Positions 30,039 through 42,752 of a DNA stretch of 64,000 nt are shown here, piece after piece. Source of the DNA: Oxalobacter formigenes (GTDB lineage: Bacteria > Pseudomonadota > Gammaproteobacteria > Burkholderiales > Burkholderiaceae_D); the NCBI RefSeq assembly GCF_002127965.1, contig NZ_CP018787.1, positions 1,054,001 to 1,118,000 on the forward strand, given 5' to 3'. The first letter of the stretch is position 1. The number at the start of each line of letters is the position of its first letter. Made by a program: the position numbers and the translations under genes. The notes beneath the pieces are model-generated. The model worked only from the letters and a program-made list of their open reading frames with translations, was not told the DNA's origin and made no database searches.

Positions 30039-31007
30039 ATGGCAGATGCCCTGATTGTCATTACTGATTGTAATCATATCAATATCGATGCCGAAAAGGC
30101 TGTATTTGAAGCGGCTGGCATTCCCTGGAAATTATTTCAATGCAGGACCGAGGATGACCTGATTGCCAATTGTCAGGGAGCGGTTGCCGCATGCAACCAG
30201 CGCGCCCCTTTTACGGAAAAGGTGTTTGCAGCGCTCCCGGAACTGAAGATGGTGGTCCGATATGGTGACGGGGTCGACAATGTCGATCTTGAAGCGGCTA
30301 CACGGCATGGTGTGCAGGTTTGCAATGTGCCCGATTACGGCACTTCCGAAGTGGCCAACCATGCGCTGGCCATGATGCTTGCCATTACCCGCAAGATTTG
30401 CCAGGCCAACGAGCAGGTCAGGGAAGGACGATGGACGTACCGGGAAATGGTGCCGATCCAGCATTTGTCCAATATGACGATTGGCGTCATCGGGCTCGGG
30501 CGTATCGGGCTTGCTTTTGCCAAACGTGTGCATGCACTGGGTTGCAAGGTGATCGGTTTCGATATTTTTACCGAGCATCTCAAAGGCGATCCCGAGAGTT
30601 CTTTCATTGAACTGACGTCTGAAGACGATGTCATTGAAAGGGCTGACCTTTTATCCTTGCATTGCAGCCTGAATTCACAGGATGCAGGCCTGATGAATGC
30701 AAAGACCTTTGCCAAAATGAAACCGGGAGCCATGTTCATCAACGTTACCCGTGGCGGGCTTGTCGATGAGAAAGCTCTGGCTGACGCCCTGAATTCAGGG
30801 CATCTGTCCGCGGCCGCTCTGGACGTGACTGCCAAAGAACCGTTGCCAATGGACAGTCCCCTGCGATCCGCTCCGAACATTCTCATTACACCTCATATGG
30901 CATGGTATTCGGTTCAGGCGGAATCCAATCTCAAAACGCGATGTGCTGAAGAGGCAGTGCGCGGGTTTCGGGGTGAAAAGCCTCGCAATCCGGTAAACAA
31001 ACTCTAG
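30039..31007 (+). CDS. D-2-hydroxyacid dehydrogenase (NAD-dependent, CtBP/phosphoglycerate dehydrogenase-like)
   Basis: 322 residues. The Rossmann motif GVIGLGRIGLAFAKR is near residue 149; catalytic residues are in NVTRGGLVDEKAL (Arg), DVTAKEPLP (Glu) and ITPHMAWYS (His). The N-terminal part has DGVDNVDLEAATRHGVQVCN, shared by 2-hydroxyacid dehydrogenases of the CtBP/hydroxypyruvate reductase group. Substrate cannot be fixed; glyoxylate or hydroxypyruvate would fit a C2-metabolising organism, but this is speculation. It stands alone, upstream of guaB by 269 bp with several inverted repeats between. Confidence 0.85.
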   Translation: MADALIVITDCNHINIDAEKAVFEAAGIPWKLFQCRTEDDLIANCQGAVAACNQRAPFTEKVFAALPELKMVVRYGDGVDNVDLEAATRHGVQVCNVPDYGTSEVANHALAMMLAITRKICQANEQVREGRWTYREMVPIQHLSNMTIGVIGLGRIGLAFAKRVHALGCKVIGFDIFTEHLKGDPESSFIELTSEDDVIERADLLSLHCSLNSQDAGLMNAKTFAKMKPGAMFINVTRGGLVDEKALADALNSGHLSAAALDVTAKEPLPMDSPLRSAPNILITPHMAWYSVQAESNLKTRCAEEAVRGFRGEKPRNPVNKL

Positions 31008-31049
31008 GAGTTTATTTCCGTTGGGGCTTCTTTCGTCAATAACGAAAAA

Positions 31050-31084
31050 TTCAAATGGATGCGGTATTTTTGCATCCATTTGAA
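31050..31084 (-). terminator. 13-bp inverted repeat; terminator-like only on the minus strand
   Basis: Perfect arms TTCAAATGGATGC / GCATCCATTTGAA around a 9-base spacer. On the minus strand the hairpin is followed by five T and CGTT; on the plus strand there is no T-run. There is no minus-strand gene close by to terminate, so its role is unclear. Confidence 0.45.
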
Positions 31085-31220
31085 GCTGAACCTTTCCGGA
31101 TTTGGAGTAAACTACTCCGATTAAGCCTGTTTTGTGAAAAAACAGGCGGAAATGGCGTTAGTTTTGCGTTTTTCGGAAGCAACAGCCGGTGAAATATTTT
31201 GCCAGATGCAAAAATTATGG

Positions 31221-32740
<1,520 letters not shown>

Positions 32741-32754
32741 AGCCAGATAGACAG

Positions 32755-32773
32755 GGGCCGGTTTTTCCGGCCC
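32755..32773 (+). terminator. Hairpin between guaB and guaA
   Basis: A 7-bp GC stem GGGCCGG / CCGGCCC with a TTTTT loop, followed by only a weak T-stretch (TTCACGTTTTC). Possible attenuator within the gua operon. Confidence 0.5.
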
Positions 32774-32810
32774 TTCACGTTTTCAGAATCCGTTTTTACA
32801 GATATTTCCC

Positions 32811-34418
32811 ATGCATTCCAGAATACTCATTATCGATTTCGGTTCTCAGGTTACTCAATTGATTGCCCGTCGTGTACGGGAAGCCGGTGTTTTTTCAGAA
32901 GTCGTTCCTTACGATGTCGGATCTGACTTCATTCGTGATTATGCGAAGGATGGTTCCTTAAAAGGCGTTATTTTATCCGGCGGCCAGAATAGCGTGACGG
33001 ATGACGATACGCCACGTGTTCCGCAAATCGTGTTTGAACTGGGCGTTCCTGTATTGGGTATTTGTTATGGCATGCAGGCGATGGCGGACCAGCTTGGCGG
33101 CAAAGTCGAAAACGGCAAAGTCCGCGAGTTCGGATATGCCGAGGTTCGTGCCCGCAATCACACCAGATTGCTGGAAGGCATTGCGGATTTCGTCACGGCT
33201 GACGGCGCCAATATGCTAAAAGTCTGGATGAGCCATGGCGACAAGGTCACTGAAATTCCACCGGGCTTTACGGTCATGCTGTCGAACGATTCATGCCCGA
33301 TTGCCGGTATGGCGGACGAATCCAGAAAATTCTATGCCTTGCAGTTCCATCCTGAAGTCACCCATACCGTACAGGGCAAGGCGATCATCAACCGTTTCGT
33401 GCACGACATTTGTGGTGCAAAAGCGGACTGGAACATGCCGGATTACGTTTCGGAAGCGATTGAAGCGATCCGCAAGAAAGTCGGCAAGGACGACGTCATT
33501 CTCGGTTTGTCCGGTGGTGTCGATTCCAGTGTTGCCGCTGCACTGATCCATCGAGCCATCGGCGACCAGCTGACCTGCGTTTTCGTCGATCATGGCCTTC
33601 TGCGCCTGAATGAAGGCAAGATGGTCATGGACATGTTCGCCAAAAATCTGGGCGTCAAGGTCATTCACGTCGATGCATCGGAACAGTTCATGGGCCAGTT
33701 GGCCGGTGTGACCGATCCGGAAGAAAAAAGAAAGATTATTGGCCGCGAATTTGTCGAAGTCTTCCAGACAGAAGCGGGCAAGATCAAAAATGCCAAATGG
33801 CTGGCGCAGGGAACGATTTATCCGGACGTGATCGAAAGTGCAGGCAAGGGCAAGAAGGGCCAGACGATCAAGAGCCATCACAACGTCGGTGGCTTGCCTG
33901 ATACCCTGAATCTGCAATTGCTGGAGCCGCTACGGGAATTGTTCAAGGATGAAGTCCGTGAATTGGGGCTGGCTTTGGGGTTGCCTCGTGAAATGGTTTA
34001 TCGCCATCCTTTCCCCGGACCGGGGCTGGGCGTTCGTATCCTCGGCGAAGTCAAAAAACAGTATGCCGACCTCCTGCGTGAAGCGGATGCGATCTTTATC
34101 GAGGAATTGTGGAATACGCCTTCCGATACTGTAAATGACAGGGGAGAAGCTATCAGCTGGTACGATGCGACCAGTCAGGCGTTTGCCGTTTTTCTGCCGG
34201 TCAAGTCAGTTGGTGTAATGGGTGATGGCCGTACCTATGAATACGTCGTTGCCTTGCGCGCGGTCCAGACGCAGGATTTCATGACGGCTCATTGGGCACA
34301 TCTTCCGCATGAACTGCTTGGAAGGGTATCTAACAGGATTATCAACGAGGTAAGAGGCATCAACCGCGTCGTTTACGACATTTCCGGCAAACCGCCTGCC
34401 ACGATTGAGTGGGAATAA
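32811..34418 (+). CDS. guaA: GMP synthase (glutamine-hydrolysing)
   Basis: 535 residues. Class I amidotransferase domain with nucleophile Cys in [11 protein letters not shown] and His-Glu in FHPEVTHT, then the ATP-pyrophosphatase domain with [19 protein letters not shown] and a C-terminal dimerisation domain ending [12 protein letters not shown]. It converts XMP to GMP. Same strand and probably same operon as guaB; ends at a strong terminator. Confidence 0.98.
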   Translation: MHSRILIIDFGSQVTQLIARRVREAGVFSEVVPYDVGSDFIRDYAKDGSLKGVILSGGQNSVTDDDTPRVPQIVFELGVPVLGICYGMQAMADQLGGKVENGKVREFGYAEVRARNHTRLLEGIADFVTADGANMLKVWMSHGDKVTEIPPGFTVMLSNDSCPIAGMADESRKFYALQFHPEVTHTVQGKAIINRFVHDICGAKADWNMPDYVSEAIEAIRKKVGKDDVILGLSGGVDSSVAAALIHRAIGDQLTCVFVDHGLLRLNEGKMVMDMFAKNLGVKVIHVDASEQFMGQLAGVTDPEEKRKIIGREFVEVFQTEAGKIKNAKWLAQGTIYPDVIESAGKGKKGQTIKSHHNVGGLPDTLNLQLLEPLRELFKDEVRELGLALGLPREMVYRHPFPGPGLGVRILGEVKKQYADLLREADAIFIEELWNTPSDTVNDRGEAISWYDATSQAFAVFLPVKSVGVMGDGRTYEYVVALRAVQTQDFMTAHWAHLPHELLGRVSNRIINEVRGINRVVYDISGKPPATIEWE

Positions 34419-34469
34419 AGATAAATCCCATGTAAACAGGTTCAGGGATGTTTGCAAGTGCACTCACTG

Positions 34470-34504
34470 AAAACTGCTATTTCCAGTCTGGAAATAGCAG
34501 TTTT
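34470..34504 (+). terminator. Intrinsic terminator of guaA
   Basis: A 16-bp perfect stem (AAAACTGCTATTTCCA / TGGAAATAGCAGTTTT) with a 3-base loop, followed by more T. It starts about 50 bp after the guaA stop. Confidence 0.93.
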
Positions 34505-34666
34505 TTACTTTGTCATGACTCTTGTTCATATCATAAATGTTCCGCAAGTACATTAAAAATGTGTGAAATCCGGTTTATCCAGCAAATCGGATAAAAGATA
34601 TTTTCCGAATGTATTGAACAGTTTTCTTCATGTCTTTTTTCAAAAAAAGGATTCAGCCGGTTTGAA

Positions 34667-34704
34667 GATATAAAAAAGCCTCCTTTATGGGGGTTTTTTA
34701 TATC
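34667..34704. terminator. Orphan terminator-like palindrome
   Basis: Arms GATATAAAAAAGCCTCC and GGGGGTTTTTTATATC pair with one bulge and G-T/A-T closure around a short loop; T-run present on the plus strand. No gene ends here; it could close a small transcript starting after 34504 or a minus-strand one from the AT-rich block. Confidence 0.6.
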
Positions 34705-35265
34705 CGGCATCAGCCTGATTTCATTATTAATCAATTGAAAAAAGAATTTTTATAAATCGCTGAACTTGATTCTTATAAAAAATATTGTTTATTTTATAAT
34801 GAATTAATTATTAAAAAGTTAATAATTTAAATAATAAAAATTTTCTATCCATTTTAATATTTGAATATAAAAAAACGACAAGTTCTAAATAAAGATATCT
34901 TTTTATTAATAAAAGTTATGAAATTAGAAGAGTGAAAAATTTTTTATTCTCATATGGGATTAATAATATAATGAATTAAAACAATTTTAAACATAATTAA
35001 TCAAAAATGAGATACTGTTGCAAATAAAAAAGTTGTAAATTCAATGTTCAGGGGTTGTGTTTTCAGGCTAAACCGTTTTTATATGATCTTTATCAATATT
35101 GGATGTTTGACGAAAATTATTATTTTTGAATTGTGATCATTCAATTGGTTCCAGTTATTGACTTTCGCGAAATTTTCGGTTTACGAATGATTCTGTGCAG
35201 CTTGAAGACACAACGTTTTTCAATCAAGAGAAATCTGTTTCTTTCTTACAGAAAACAAGAAAAAT

Positions 35266-38265
35266 ATGCTGAACACTATTTCTGATTTGATGGCAAGGGT
35301 GAAAGGTAGGGAAATACTGGATTCTTCGGTTTATTTCATGATCAGCTGCTTTGGAATGCTGACCTCTGTCTTTATCATTTCGCTGATATTTGATTCGATA
35401 GACAGAATAGACCGACTCAAGATTTATTATAAATTTATCTTTGTTGTCACTTCTCTTATGCTTGTATTCTTTGCGGGCATAAGCTTGCTGAAATTCCTGT
35501 CAAAATGCAAATCAAAAATAGCACTTAATATTCGGCTATCTCTTTATCTGATCAAAAAACATAAAGTTCCCCTTTTTGTTGTTTCTCTTTTAATAACAGC
35601 CATCGCTTACATGATTTTCCTGAACATGGCGAAAACAGAGGCCATGATGGTGGAAAGAAATATTTCTGAAATAGCAAAATTCAAAGTCAAACATGTCAAT
35701 GCATGGAGAAATCAGCAGATCAATCTGGCAAATAACGGAAATCTGACCATCAACAAAAAACTGAATACGGTTTCCATTCAGAAACTTAACATTGAAAACA
35801 AAGATGCCGGTTTCAATGAATCGGTCAAGGGAAATTCAGATGCCGGAAAACACAATGCATATGAATTTCCCTTTTCTTATTCAAACAATCGTGAATTTTT
35901 GCAAGCGATCAGGAACAATCATATATGGATGGGGCCTGTCCGGTTTATTGAAAATGAAGATGGAAGCCGTAACCGCGTATTGAATATGGTTGCGCCGGTA
36001 ATGAAAAACGGTCCGAGAGGCCGGGTCGCTGAAATCCGTTCTTACTATATCGATCCCGATATTGCTCTGGGGCCAATTGTGACGGCATGGCCAAAAACTG
36101 ACAAAACAGCTAAAGCTTTTTTGTTTAGCCGCAATGGTGAGGAAATCACAATATTGAATAATTCAGGTGATCACGATGTGATCTATCCAATGGATTTGAG
36201 CAAAACCAGCCGGGTCCAGTGGCTGAAGAAAATGAGTGAGTCCCCGTCAGGTATTTTCCATGAGGCTGATGACAGAGGCAAATTGGTCATCGGGTATGTG
36301 GAGAAGATTCCCGATTCAGACTGGTCTTTGATGATCAAGATCGATGAAAGGGAAGCTTACGGACATATCCAGAAAACTGCCTGGTACATTTTGTTGCTTG
36401 CGTTTCTGGTGATTGTCATGACAGGACTGGGCATGGTGTTTTACATGCGTCACAGGCATATGCAGCACAAAACGGAGCGTTTGAGAATGGAACTGAAACA
36501 AAAAGCCTTGCGTCAGCATTACGATTATTTGAGCAAATATGCCAATGACGTGATTATTCTGATGGATGGCAACGGAACGATGATCGAAGCGAATGATCGT
36601 TCGGAAAAAATGTTCGGCAAGTCGAGAGCGGAAATGATCGGACAGAATATCCGCTGTGTTTTCGACTTGAAAGACACGTCTGTTTTTGAAGAAAAATGGA
36701 TGGAGCTGAAACTTGAAAAAGGGCTGATTTTCGAGGCGTATGGCAAGCATACCAATGGCAGTATTTTTCCTGTTGAAATCAGTTCGAGAGTGATCGAAAC
36801 GGATGGACGCCTCTTCGTTCAATTTATCATTCGGGATATTTCGGAAAAGAAAAAGGCAGAGGAAATGGTCTGGCGTCATGCCAATTATGACCAGATTTCC
36901 GGATTGCCTAACAGGAGAATGTTTACTGAAAAGCTGTTTTTCGAAACCAGAAAGGCACAGAGAAGCGATGCATCCGTCGCCTTGATGTTCCTCGATCTGG
37001 ATCATTTCAAGGATGTCAACGATACGATGGGTCATGGTGTAGGCGATTGTCTGTTGAAAGAAGCCAGTGACAGACTCCGGGTTTGCGTTCGTGAAACCGA
37101 TACGGTTGCCAGACTCGGTGGCGATGAATTTACGGTGATTGTTTCCGATATCGATGATTTCAAGGATGTGGAACGCGTCGCACAATGCATTCTGGATGAA
37201 TTGTCCGAACCGTTTACCCTCGAAGGGCAGTCCGTTCATATTTCAGCCAGTATCGGCATTACGTTTTTTCCACAGGATGCCAAAGACACGCACGATTTGA
37301 TGAAAAACGCCGATCAGGCCATGTATGCAGCAAAAAGTCTGGGCGGAAACCAGTATCACTACTTTACGCCTTCGATGCAGGAAGCCGTTCAGAAAAGAAT
37401 GCACATGATCAACGATCTGCACGTTGCTCTTGAAAACAACCAGTTCGAAACGGTCTTTCAACCGATCATCGATTTGAAAACCGGGGATATCTGCCGTGCC
37501 GAGGCCCTGATCCGATGGCATCATCCGGTTCACGGCCTTATCAATCCGGCATCGTTTGTTCCACTGGCAGAGGATACCGGCCTGATTCAGGCTTTCGGTG
37601 ACTGGGTATTTCTTGAAGCGGCCAAGGCGGCGTCGAGGTGGAGAAAATATGTCCCGGATTTTCAGGTCAGCGTGAATATTTCTCCGGTTCAGTTCAAGAA
37701 TGAAGGGATCGATACGAATGTCTGGTTTGCCCATTTGAAGAGTCTGAATCTTCCACCGGAAGCGATTGTCATCGAGATAACGGAAGGCCTTTTGCTGGAT
37801 ATCGACGAACATACCAGCAATCAGCTTCTTGCCTTGAGCGATGCCGGTATCGAAGTGGCACTGGACGATTTCGGAACAGGCTATTCTTCTCTGGCCTACC
37901 TGAAGAAACTTGATATCGATTATGTCAAAATCGATCAGATGTTCGTCAAGAATCTGACGACAAGTGAAGAGGATCGCGTCTTGTGCGAAGCGATGACCGT
38001 GATGGCCCATAAACTGGATATCGCTGTCATTGCCGAAGGTGTCGAAACGCTTGCACAGTTGCGCATGCTCGCTTCGTTCAATTGCGATTATGGTCAGGGT
38101 TATTACATTTCAGGTCCGGTAAATGATGAAGAATTCGAGGAACTTCTGGCTGCGTCAAGAAATCCTGATGGAAATGCACCGGGAACGATGATGGGCCATG
38201 TTGCCAAAACGATGACTAAAAATCCAATAGGTGAGAGAATACCGGATTATCCTTTGAATGGATGA
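35266..38265 (+). CDS. Membrane PAS-GGDEF-EAL cyclic-di-GMP signalling protein
   Basis: 999 residues. Three N-terminal membrane helices (about 20-42, 54-78, 99-119), a periplasmic sensor of about 245 residues with Cache-like segments (IWMGPVRFIENEDGSRNRVL, YIDPDIALGPIV), a fourth helix (about 370-393), PAS domain (about 415-535, VILMDGNGTMIEANDRSEKM), GGDEF domain with intact RLGGDEF (about 618) and EAL domain with intact AEALIRW (about 745) and DDFGTGYSSL. Both active sites look complete, so synthesis and hydrolysis of cyclic-di-GMP are both possible, with one likely dominant. The last 8 bases overlap queE. Sensor ligand unknown; its codons become more AT-rich toward the 5' end. Confidence 0.93.
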   Translation: MLNTISDLMARVKGREILDSSVYFMISCFGMLTSVFIISLIFDSIDRIDRLKIYYKFIFVVTSLMLVFFAGISLLKFLSKCKSKIALNIRLSLYLIKKHKVPLFVVSLLITAIAYMIFLNMAKTEAMMVERNISEIAKFKVKHVNAWRNQQINLANNGNLTINKKLNTVSIQKLNIENKDAGFNESVKGNSDAGKHNAYEFPFSYSNNREFLQAIRNNHIWMGPVRFIENEDGSRNRVLNMVAPVMKNGPRGRVAEIRSYYIDPDIALGPIVTAWPKTDKTAKAFLFSRNGEEITILNNSGDHDVIYPMDLSKTSRVQWLKKMSESPSGIFHEADDRGKLVIGYVEKIPDSDWSLMIKIDEREAYGHIQKTAWYILLLAFLVIVMTGLGMVFYMRHRHMQHKTERLRMELKQKALRQHYDYLSKYANDVIILMDGNGTMIEANDRSEKMFGKSRAEMIGQNIRCVFDLKDTSVFEEKWMELKLEKGLIFEAYGKHTNGSIFPVEISSRVIETDGRLFVQFIIRDISEKKKAEEMVWRHANYDQISGLPNRRMFTEKLFFETRKAQRSDASVALMFLDLDHFKDVNDTMGHGVGDCLLKEASDRLRVCVRETDTVARLGGDEFTVIVSDIDDFKDVERVAQCILDELSEPFTLEGQSVHISASIGITFFPQDAKDTHDLMKNADQAMYAAKSLGGNQYHYFTPSMQEAVQKRMHMINDLHVALENNQFETVFQPIIDLKTGDICRAEALIRWHHPVHGLINPASFVPLAEDTGLIQAFGDWVFLEAAKAASRWRKYVPDFQVSVNISPVQFKNEGIDTNVWFAHLKSLNLPPEAIVIEITEGLLLDIDEHTSNQLLALSDAGIEVALDDFGTGYSSLAYLKKLDIDYVKIDQMFVKNLTTSEEDRVLCEAMTVMAHKLDIAVIAEGVETLAQLRMLASFNCDYGQGYYISGPVNDEEFEELLAASRNPDGNAPGTMMGHVAKTMTKNPIGERIPDYPLNG

Positions 38266-38917
38266 TTGCCAGGATATTGTTTTGACCTATAGCGTTAAGG
38301 AAATTTTTTACACTTTACAGGGGGAGGGTGCTCGCAGCGGGCGCCCTGCCGTTTTCTGCCGTTTTTCCGGTTGCAATCTATGGTCAGGTCGCGAGGCCGA
38401 CCGTTCCCGTTCTGTCTGCCGTTTCTGCGATACGGACTTTGTCGGCACTGACGGGGTGAATGGCGGGAAGTTTGCGCAGGCAGAAGATCTGTCTTCTTTC
38501 ATTGAATCGCTCTGGCCAGCCGGTTTTATGGAAAACCGTTATGTCGTGTTTACAGGTGGTGAGCCTTTATTGCAACTGGATGCGGCATTGATCGATGCCA
38601 TGCATGGCAAAGGGTTTGAAATTGCCATCGAAACGAACGGGACGCTTGCCGTTCCGGATGGAATCGACTGGGTCTGTGTCAGCCCTAAAGCGGGGGCGGA
38701 TCTGGCCGTTGCAGGTGGGGATGAACTGAAAGTCGTCGTTCCCCAGCCCGGCCAGATTCTGGCCGATTACGAAAGTCTGGCTTTCACCCATTTTTACGTT
38801 CAGCCAATGGATGGAGAAAATCGGCTACAAAACGTTAAAATAGCGATTGATACCTGTTTGCAAAATCCGAAATGGAAATTGAGTTTGCAAACGCATAAAT
38901 ATTTACAGATACCCTGA
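38258..38917 (+). CDS. queE: 7-carboxy-7-deazaguanine synthase QueE
   Basis: 219 residues, radical SAM family. The cluster-binding cysteines are in FCRFSGCNLW and SVCRFCDTDFVGTDG, the longer-spaced CX14CX2C pattern typical of QueE. Other motifs: EIFYTLQGEGARSGRPAV, VFTGGEPLLQLD, IAIETNGTLAV and ending LSLQTHKYLQIP. It ring-contracts carboxytetrahydropterin to CDG in queuosine synthesis. The ATG at 38258 overlaps the upstream gene by 8 bp; a TTG at 38282 preceded by AGGAT would give the more usual LTYSVKEIFYT start. queD follows by 6 bp. Confidence 0.94.
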   Translation: MDDCQDIVLTYSVKEIFYTLQGEGARSGRPAVFCRFSGCNLWSGREADRSRSVCRFCDTDFVGTDGVNGGKFAQAEDLSSFIESLWPAGFMENRYVVFTGGEPLLQLDAALIDAMHGKGFEIAIETNGTLAVPDGIDWVCVSPKAGADLAVAGGDELKVVVPQPGQILADYESLAFTHFYVQPMDGENRLQNVKIAIDTCLQNPKWKLSLQTHKYLQIP

Positions 38918-38923
38918 TTTTTC

Positions 38924-39890
<967 letters not shown>

Positions 39891-39928
39891 ACACTCTGGC
39901 CGATTTATTCTGGAGCCGGACGATAAAG

Positions 39929-41032
39929 ATGAAAAAGTTTATTGTTTCAGTGTTTTTATTGGGATGGCTTCCGTTATATGCTGCCGGTTCTTCTTTGCAG
40001 GAAACAGAAGAAGTCGCTGTGGCAAATGAAATGAGTGAAGCCGGTTCGGTCGATACAGATCGTTTCAATGTTCCATTGCAAAAAGAAAAGAAGCGCCAGT
40101 CACCTCGTGAAAAACAAAAAAGAGTGATGAATACAGAGAAAACAGGTATTGCGATCATCGCACCCGGCGGTTATGTTCCGGATTCGGACCTTCAGCGGGC
40201 AATCGGTGTGCTGAAGTCCAGGGGATATGAGGTTTTCAATTATGTTGATCCCCAAAAACGTCATGAACGTTTTGCGGCAAATGATGAAGAGCGAAGCCGT
40301 CAGATTATGGAAGCGGCAACGAATCCGGATGTGAAGATTGTGATTGCATTGCGGGGTGGCTACGGGACGACGCGGCTTTTGCACGATCTTGATTTTGCCA
40401 AACTGGCCAAAAGCGGAAAACTCTTTGTCGGTCACAGCGATTTCACGGTTTTCGAAATGGCATTGTTAAAGCATGGAGCCGTCAGTTTTTCCGGCCCGAT
40501 GATTCAAAGCGATTTTACGCGAGGTGATCTGAGCGCTTTTACCTTGAATCATTTCGATGAAACCATGACATCGCCGGAAACATCGGTCAAGTGGGTTTCC
40601 AAAGACAATCCCGATGTCGATGTCGAGGGAACGCTGTGGGGCGGCAACCTGACAATGCTGGCTCATATGGCCGGGACTCCCTGGATGCCGGACATTTCCG
40701 GTGGCATTCTGTTTGTGGAAGACATTCACGAACATCCCTATCGCGTCGAGCGTATGCTGCTCCAGCTGGATGAATCAGGTATCCTCAAGAAACAGAAAGC
40801 TCTCGTGTTGGGACATTTTTCCGAATTCAAACTTTCCGACTACGATAATGGCTACGATTTCAACGCCATGCTTTCCTGGCTCCGTTCGCGTCTGTCGATA
40901 CCCGTTGTGACCGGTTTGCCTTTCGGGCATACGAAAGACAAAGTCACTTTGCCTGTCGGGGGCAGAGCGCATTTGATGTCCAAGGCAGGCAAGATTCAAC
41001 TCGATATTGGGGATTATCCAACGGTAAGGTAA
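39929..41032 (+). CDS. LD-carboxypeptidase (peptidase S66, LdcA-like) with N-terminal signal
   Basis: 367 residues. The S66 core begins near residue 70 (GIAIIAPGGYVPDSDL) and carries the catalytic serine in FVGHSDFTVF, the glutamate in VEGTLWGGNL and the histidine in GLPFGHTKDKVTLP. The family trims the terminal D-Ala from murein tetrapeptides during recycling, normally in the cytoplasm. Here an apparent signal peptide (MKKFIVSVFLLGWLPLYAAG) and a basic linker precede it. An internal ATG at 40127 (MNTEKTGIAIIA) would give a 301-residue protein of normal LdcA length, so dual or misread starts are possible. Gene follows tadA by 38 bp. Confidence 0.85.
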   Translation: MKKFIVSVFLLGWLPLYAAGSSLQETEEVAVANEMSEAGSVDTDRFNVPLQKEKKRQSPREKQKRVMNTEKTGIAIIAPGGYVPDSDLQRAIGVLKSRGYEVFNYVDPQKRHERFAANDEERSRQIMEAATNPDVKIVIALRGGYGTTRLLHDLDFAKLAKSGKLFVGHSDFTVFEMALLKHGAVSFSGPMIQSDFTRGDLSAFTLNHFDETMTSPETSVKWVSKDNPDVDVEGTLWGGNLTMLAHMAGTPWMPDISGGILFVEDIHEHPYRVERMLLQLDESGILKKQKALVLGHFSEFKLSDYDNGYDFNAMLSWLRSRLSIPVVTGLPFGHTKDKVTLPVGGRAHLMSKAGKIQLDIGDYPTVR

Positions 41033-41069
41033 AATAGGCAGTTTTACTGAAACTGTTTAAGAGGTTACC

Positions 41070-42668
41070 GTGCTTTCAACCGCCAATATTACCGTACAGT
41101 TCGGCCCCAAGCCCCTGTTCGAAAATATTTCCGTCAAATTCGGTGAAGGAAACCGTTACGGCCTGATCGGGGCCAACGGTTCCGGCAAGTCGACGTTCGT
41201 CAAAATTCTGGGCGGTGACCGGGAAGCTACTTCCGGGACTGTCACACTCGACCAGAATGAACGCCTTGGCAAACTGAATCAGGATCAGTTCGCGTATGAG
41301 GATATGCGCGTTCTCGATGTCGTCATGATGGGGCACAAGGAGATGTGGGAAACCATGTCGGAACGCGATGCCATTTATGCCAATCCCGATGCGACCGATG
41401 AAGATTACATGAAGGCGGCCGAGCTCGAAGCCAGATTTGCCGAATACGACGGCTATACGGCGGAAGCAAGGGCAGGCGAATTGCTCCTCGGCGTCGGTAT
41501 CGCTCTGGAATTGCATGAAGGCCTGATGAGTGCCGTTGCACCGGGCTGGAAGTTGCGGGTCTTGCTCGCACAGGCCCTGTTTTCCGATCCGGATATTTTG
41601 CTGCTGGACGAACCGACCAATAACCTCGACATCAATACGATTCGCTGGCTGGAAAATGTGTTGAACGAACGCAATTCCACCATGATCATCATTTCGCATG
41701 ATCGTCATTTTCTGAATCAGGTATGTACCCATATTGCCGATATGGACTATGGGACGCTGAAGATCTATCCTGGAACCTATGATGATTACATGCTGGCGTC
41801 CGCTCAGGCCAAGGCGCAGCAACAGGCGGCGAACGCCAAGGCGAAGGAACGGGTTGCCGAGTTGCAGGAATTTGTCCGCCGGTTTTCTGCCAACAAATCG
41901 AAAGCCAAACAGGCGACTTCCCGTGCCCGCCAGATTGAGAAGATCAAGGTGGAAGACGTCAAGCCGTCCAGCCGTGTCCACCCATTTATCCGGTTCGAGG
42001 CCAGCAAAAAATTGCATCGGCTTGCTGTTGAAGCGGAAAAATTGTCCAAGTCGTATGACAAGCCGATTTTCAGGGATTTCAGTATCATGATCGAGGCGGG
42101 CGAAAAGGTCGCTATCATCGGTGCCAACGGTGCCGGTAAAACGACGCTCTTGCGTTGCCTCGGTGGAGAGGTCTGCAATATGAAGCCGGATTCCGGAACG
42201 GTCAAATGGGCTGAACATGCCGATATCGGTTACATGGCGCAGGATTCAAACGAGGAATTCGAAAACGAGCAGAACCTGACGGACTGGATGACCCGTTTTA
42301 CGCAGGAAGGTGACGACGATCAGGCTGTCCGTTCCATTCTGGGACGCCTCCTTTTCTCGGGCGATGAAGTCAGAAAACAGGCCAAGGTGCTGTCCGGCGG
42401 TGAAAAAGGCCGGATGATGTACGGCAAGCTGATGCTCGGACGCCACAACGTCATGCTGATGGATGAACCGACCAACCATATGGATATGGAATCCATCGAA
42501 GCGTTGAATATTGCGCTGGAAAAATATACCGGTACCCTGATTTTCGTTTCGCATGACCGGGAATTCGTTTCTTCTCTGGCTACACGTATCATTGAAATCA
42601 GGGACGGCGAAATTATCGACTTCAAGGGGAATTACGAGGAATACCTGAACAGTCAGGGTATCGAATAA
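41070..42668 (+). CDS. ybiT: ABC-F family ATPase, YbiT-like
   Basis: 532 residues from a GTG start preceded by GAGG. Two ATPase domains: [17 protein letters not shown] and [39 protein letters not shown] and [10 protein letters not shown]. The linker has the P-site tRNA interaction motif region ([20 protein letters not shown]). No membrane segments. Length and the [20 protein letters not shown] insert fit YbiT of E. coli. ABC-F proteins act on the ribosome rather than in transport. Stand-alone gene between ldcA-like and nadA. Confidence 0.9.
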   Translation: MLSTANITVQFGPKPLFENISVKFGEGNRYGLIGANGSGKSTFVKILGGDREATSGTVTLDQNERLGKLNQDQFAYEDMRVLDVVMMGHKEMWETMSERDAIYANPDATDEDYMKAAELEARFAEYDGYTAEARAGELLLGVGIALELHEGLMSAVAPGWKLRVLLAQALFSDPDILLLDEPTNNLDINTIRWLENVLNERNSTMIIISHDRHFLNQVCTHIADMDYGTLKIYPGTYDDYMLASAQAKAQQQAANAKAKERVAELQEFVRRFSANKSKAKQATSRARQIEKIKVEDVKPSSRVHPFIRFEASKKLHRLAVEAEKLSKSYDKPIFRDFSIMIEAGEKVAIIGANGAGKTTLLRCLGGEVCNMKPDSGTVKWAEHADIGYMAQDSNEEFENEQNLTDWMTRFTQEGDDDQAVRSILGRLLFSGDEVRKQAKVLSGGEKGRMMYGKLMLGRHNVMLMDEPTNHMDMESIEALNIALEKYTGTLIFVSHDREFVSSLATRIIEIRDGEIIDFKGNYEEYLNSQGIE

Positions 42669-42752
42669 GACGGATGAAACGGTTTTCCTGACAATTTTTC
42701 CGGTTTGTGCGATAGTTAATGAATGTGCTTTTAATTTTTTTCGACCGATAAA

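Larger units (their letters stand above)
34419..35265. other. 847-bp non-coding gap with a very AT-rich block
   Basis: After the guaA terminator the gap holds a second terminator-like palindrome (34667-34704) and, from about 34735 to 35055, a block with G+C well under 20% by eye, against about 50% in the surroundings. The only readable frame (minus, about 34531-34734) has no family features or ribosome binding site. The block lies directly upstream of the GGDEF-EAL gene and probably includes its promoter. Confidence 0.7.

Noticed and set aside
34531-34734. 67-codon minus-strand reading frame in the guaA downstream gap
   Set aside because: No ribosome binding site, no recognisable motif, and it runs through a terminator-like palindrome.
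41076-42218. 380-codon minus-strand frame opposite the ABC-F gene
   Set aside because: Shadow of a clear ABC-F coding region; composition and lack of motifs argue against it.
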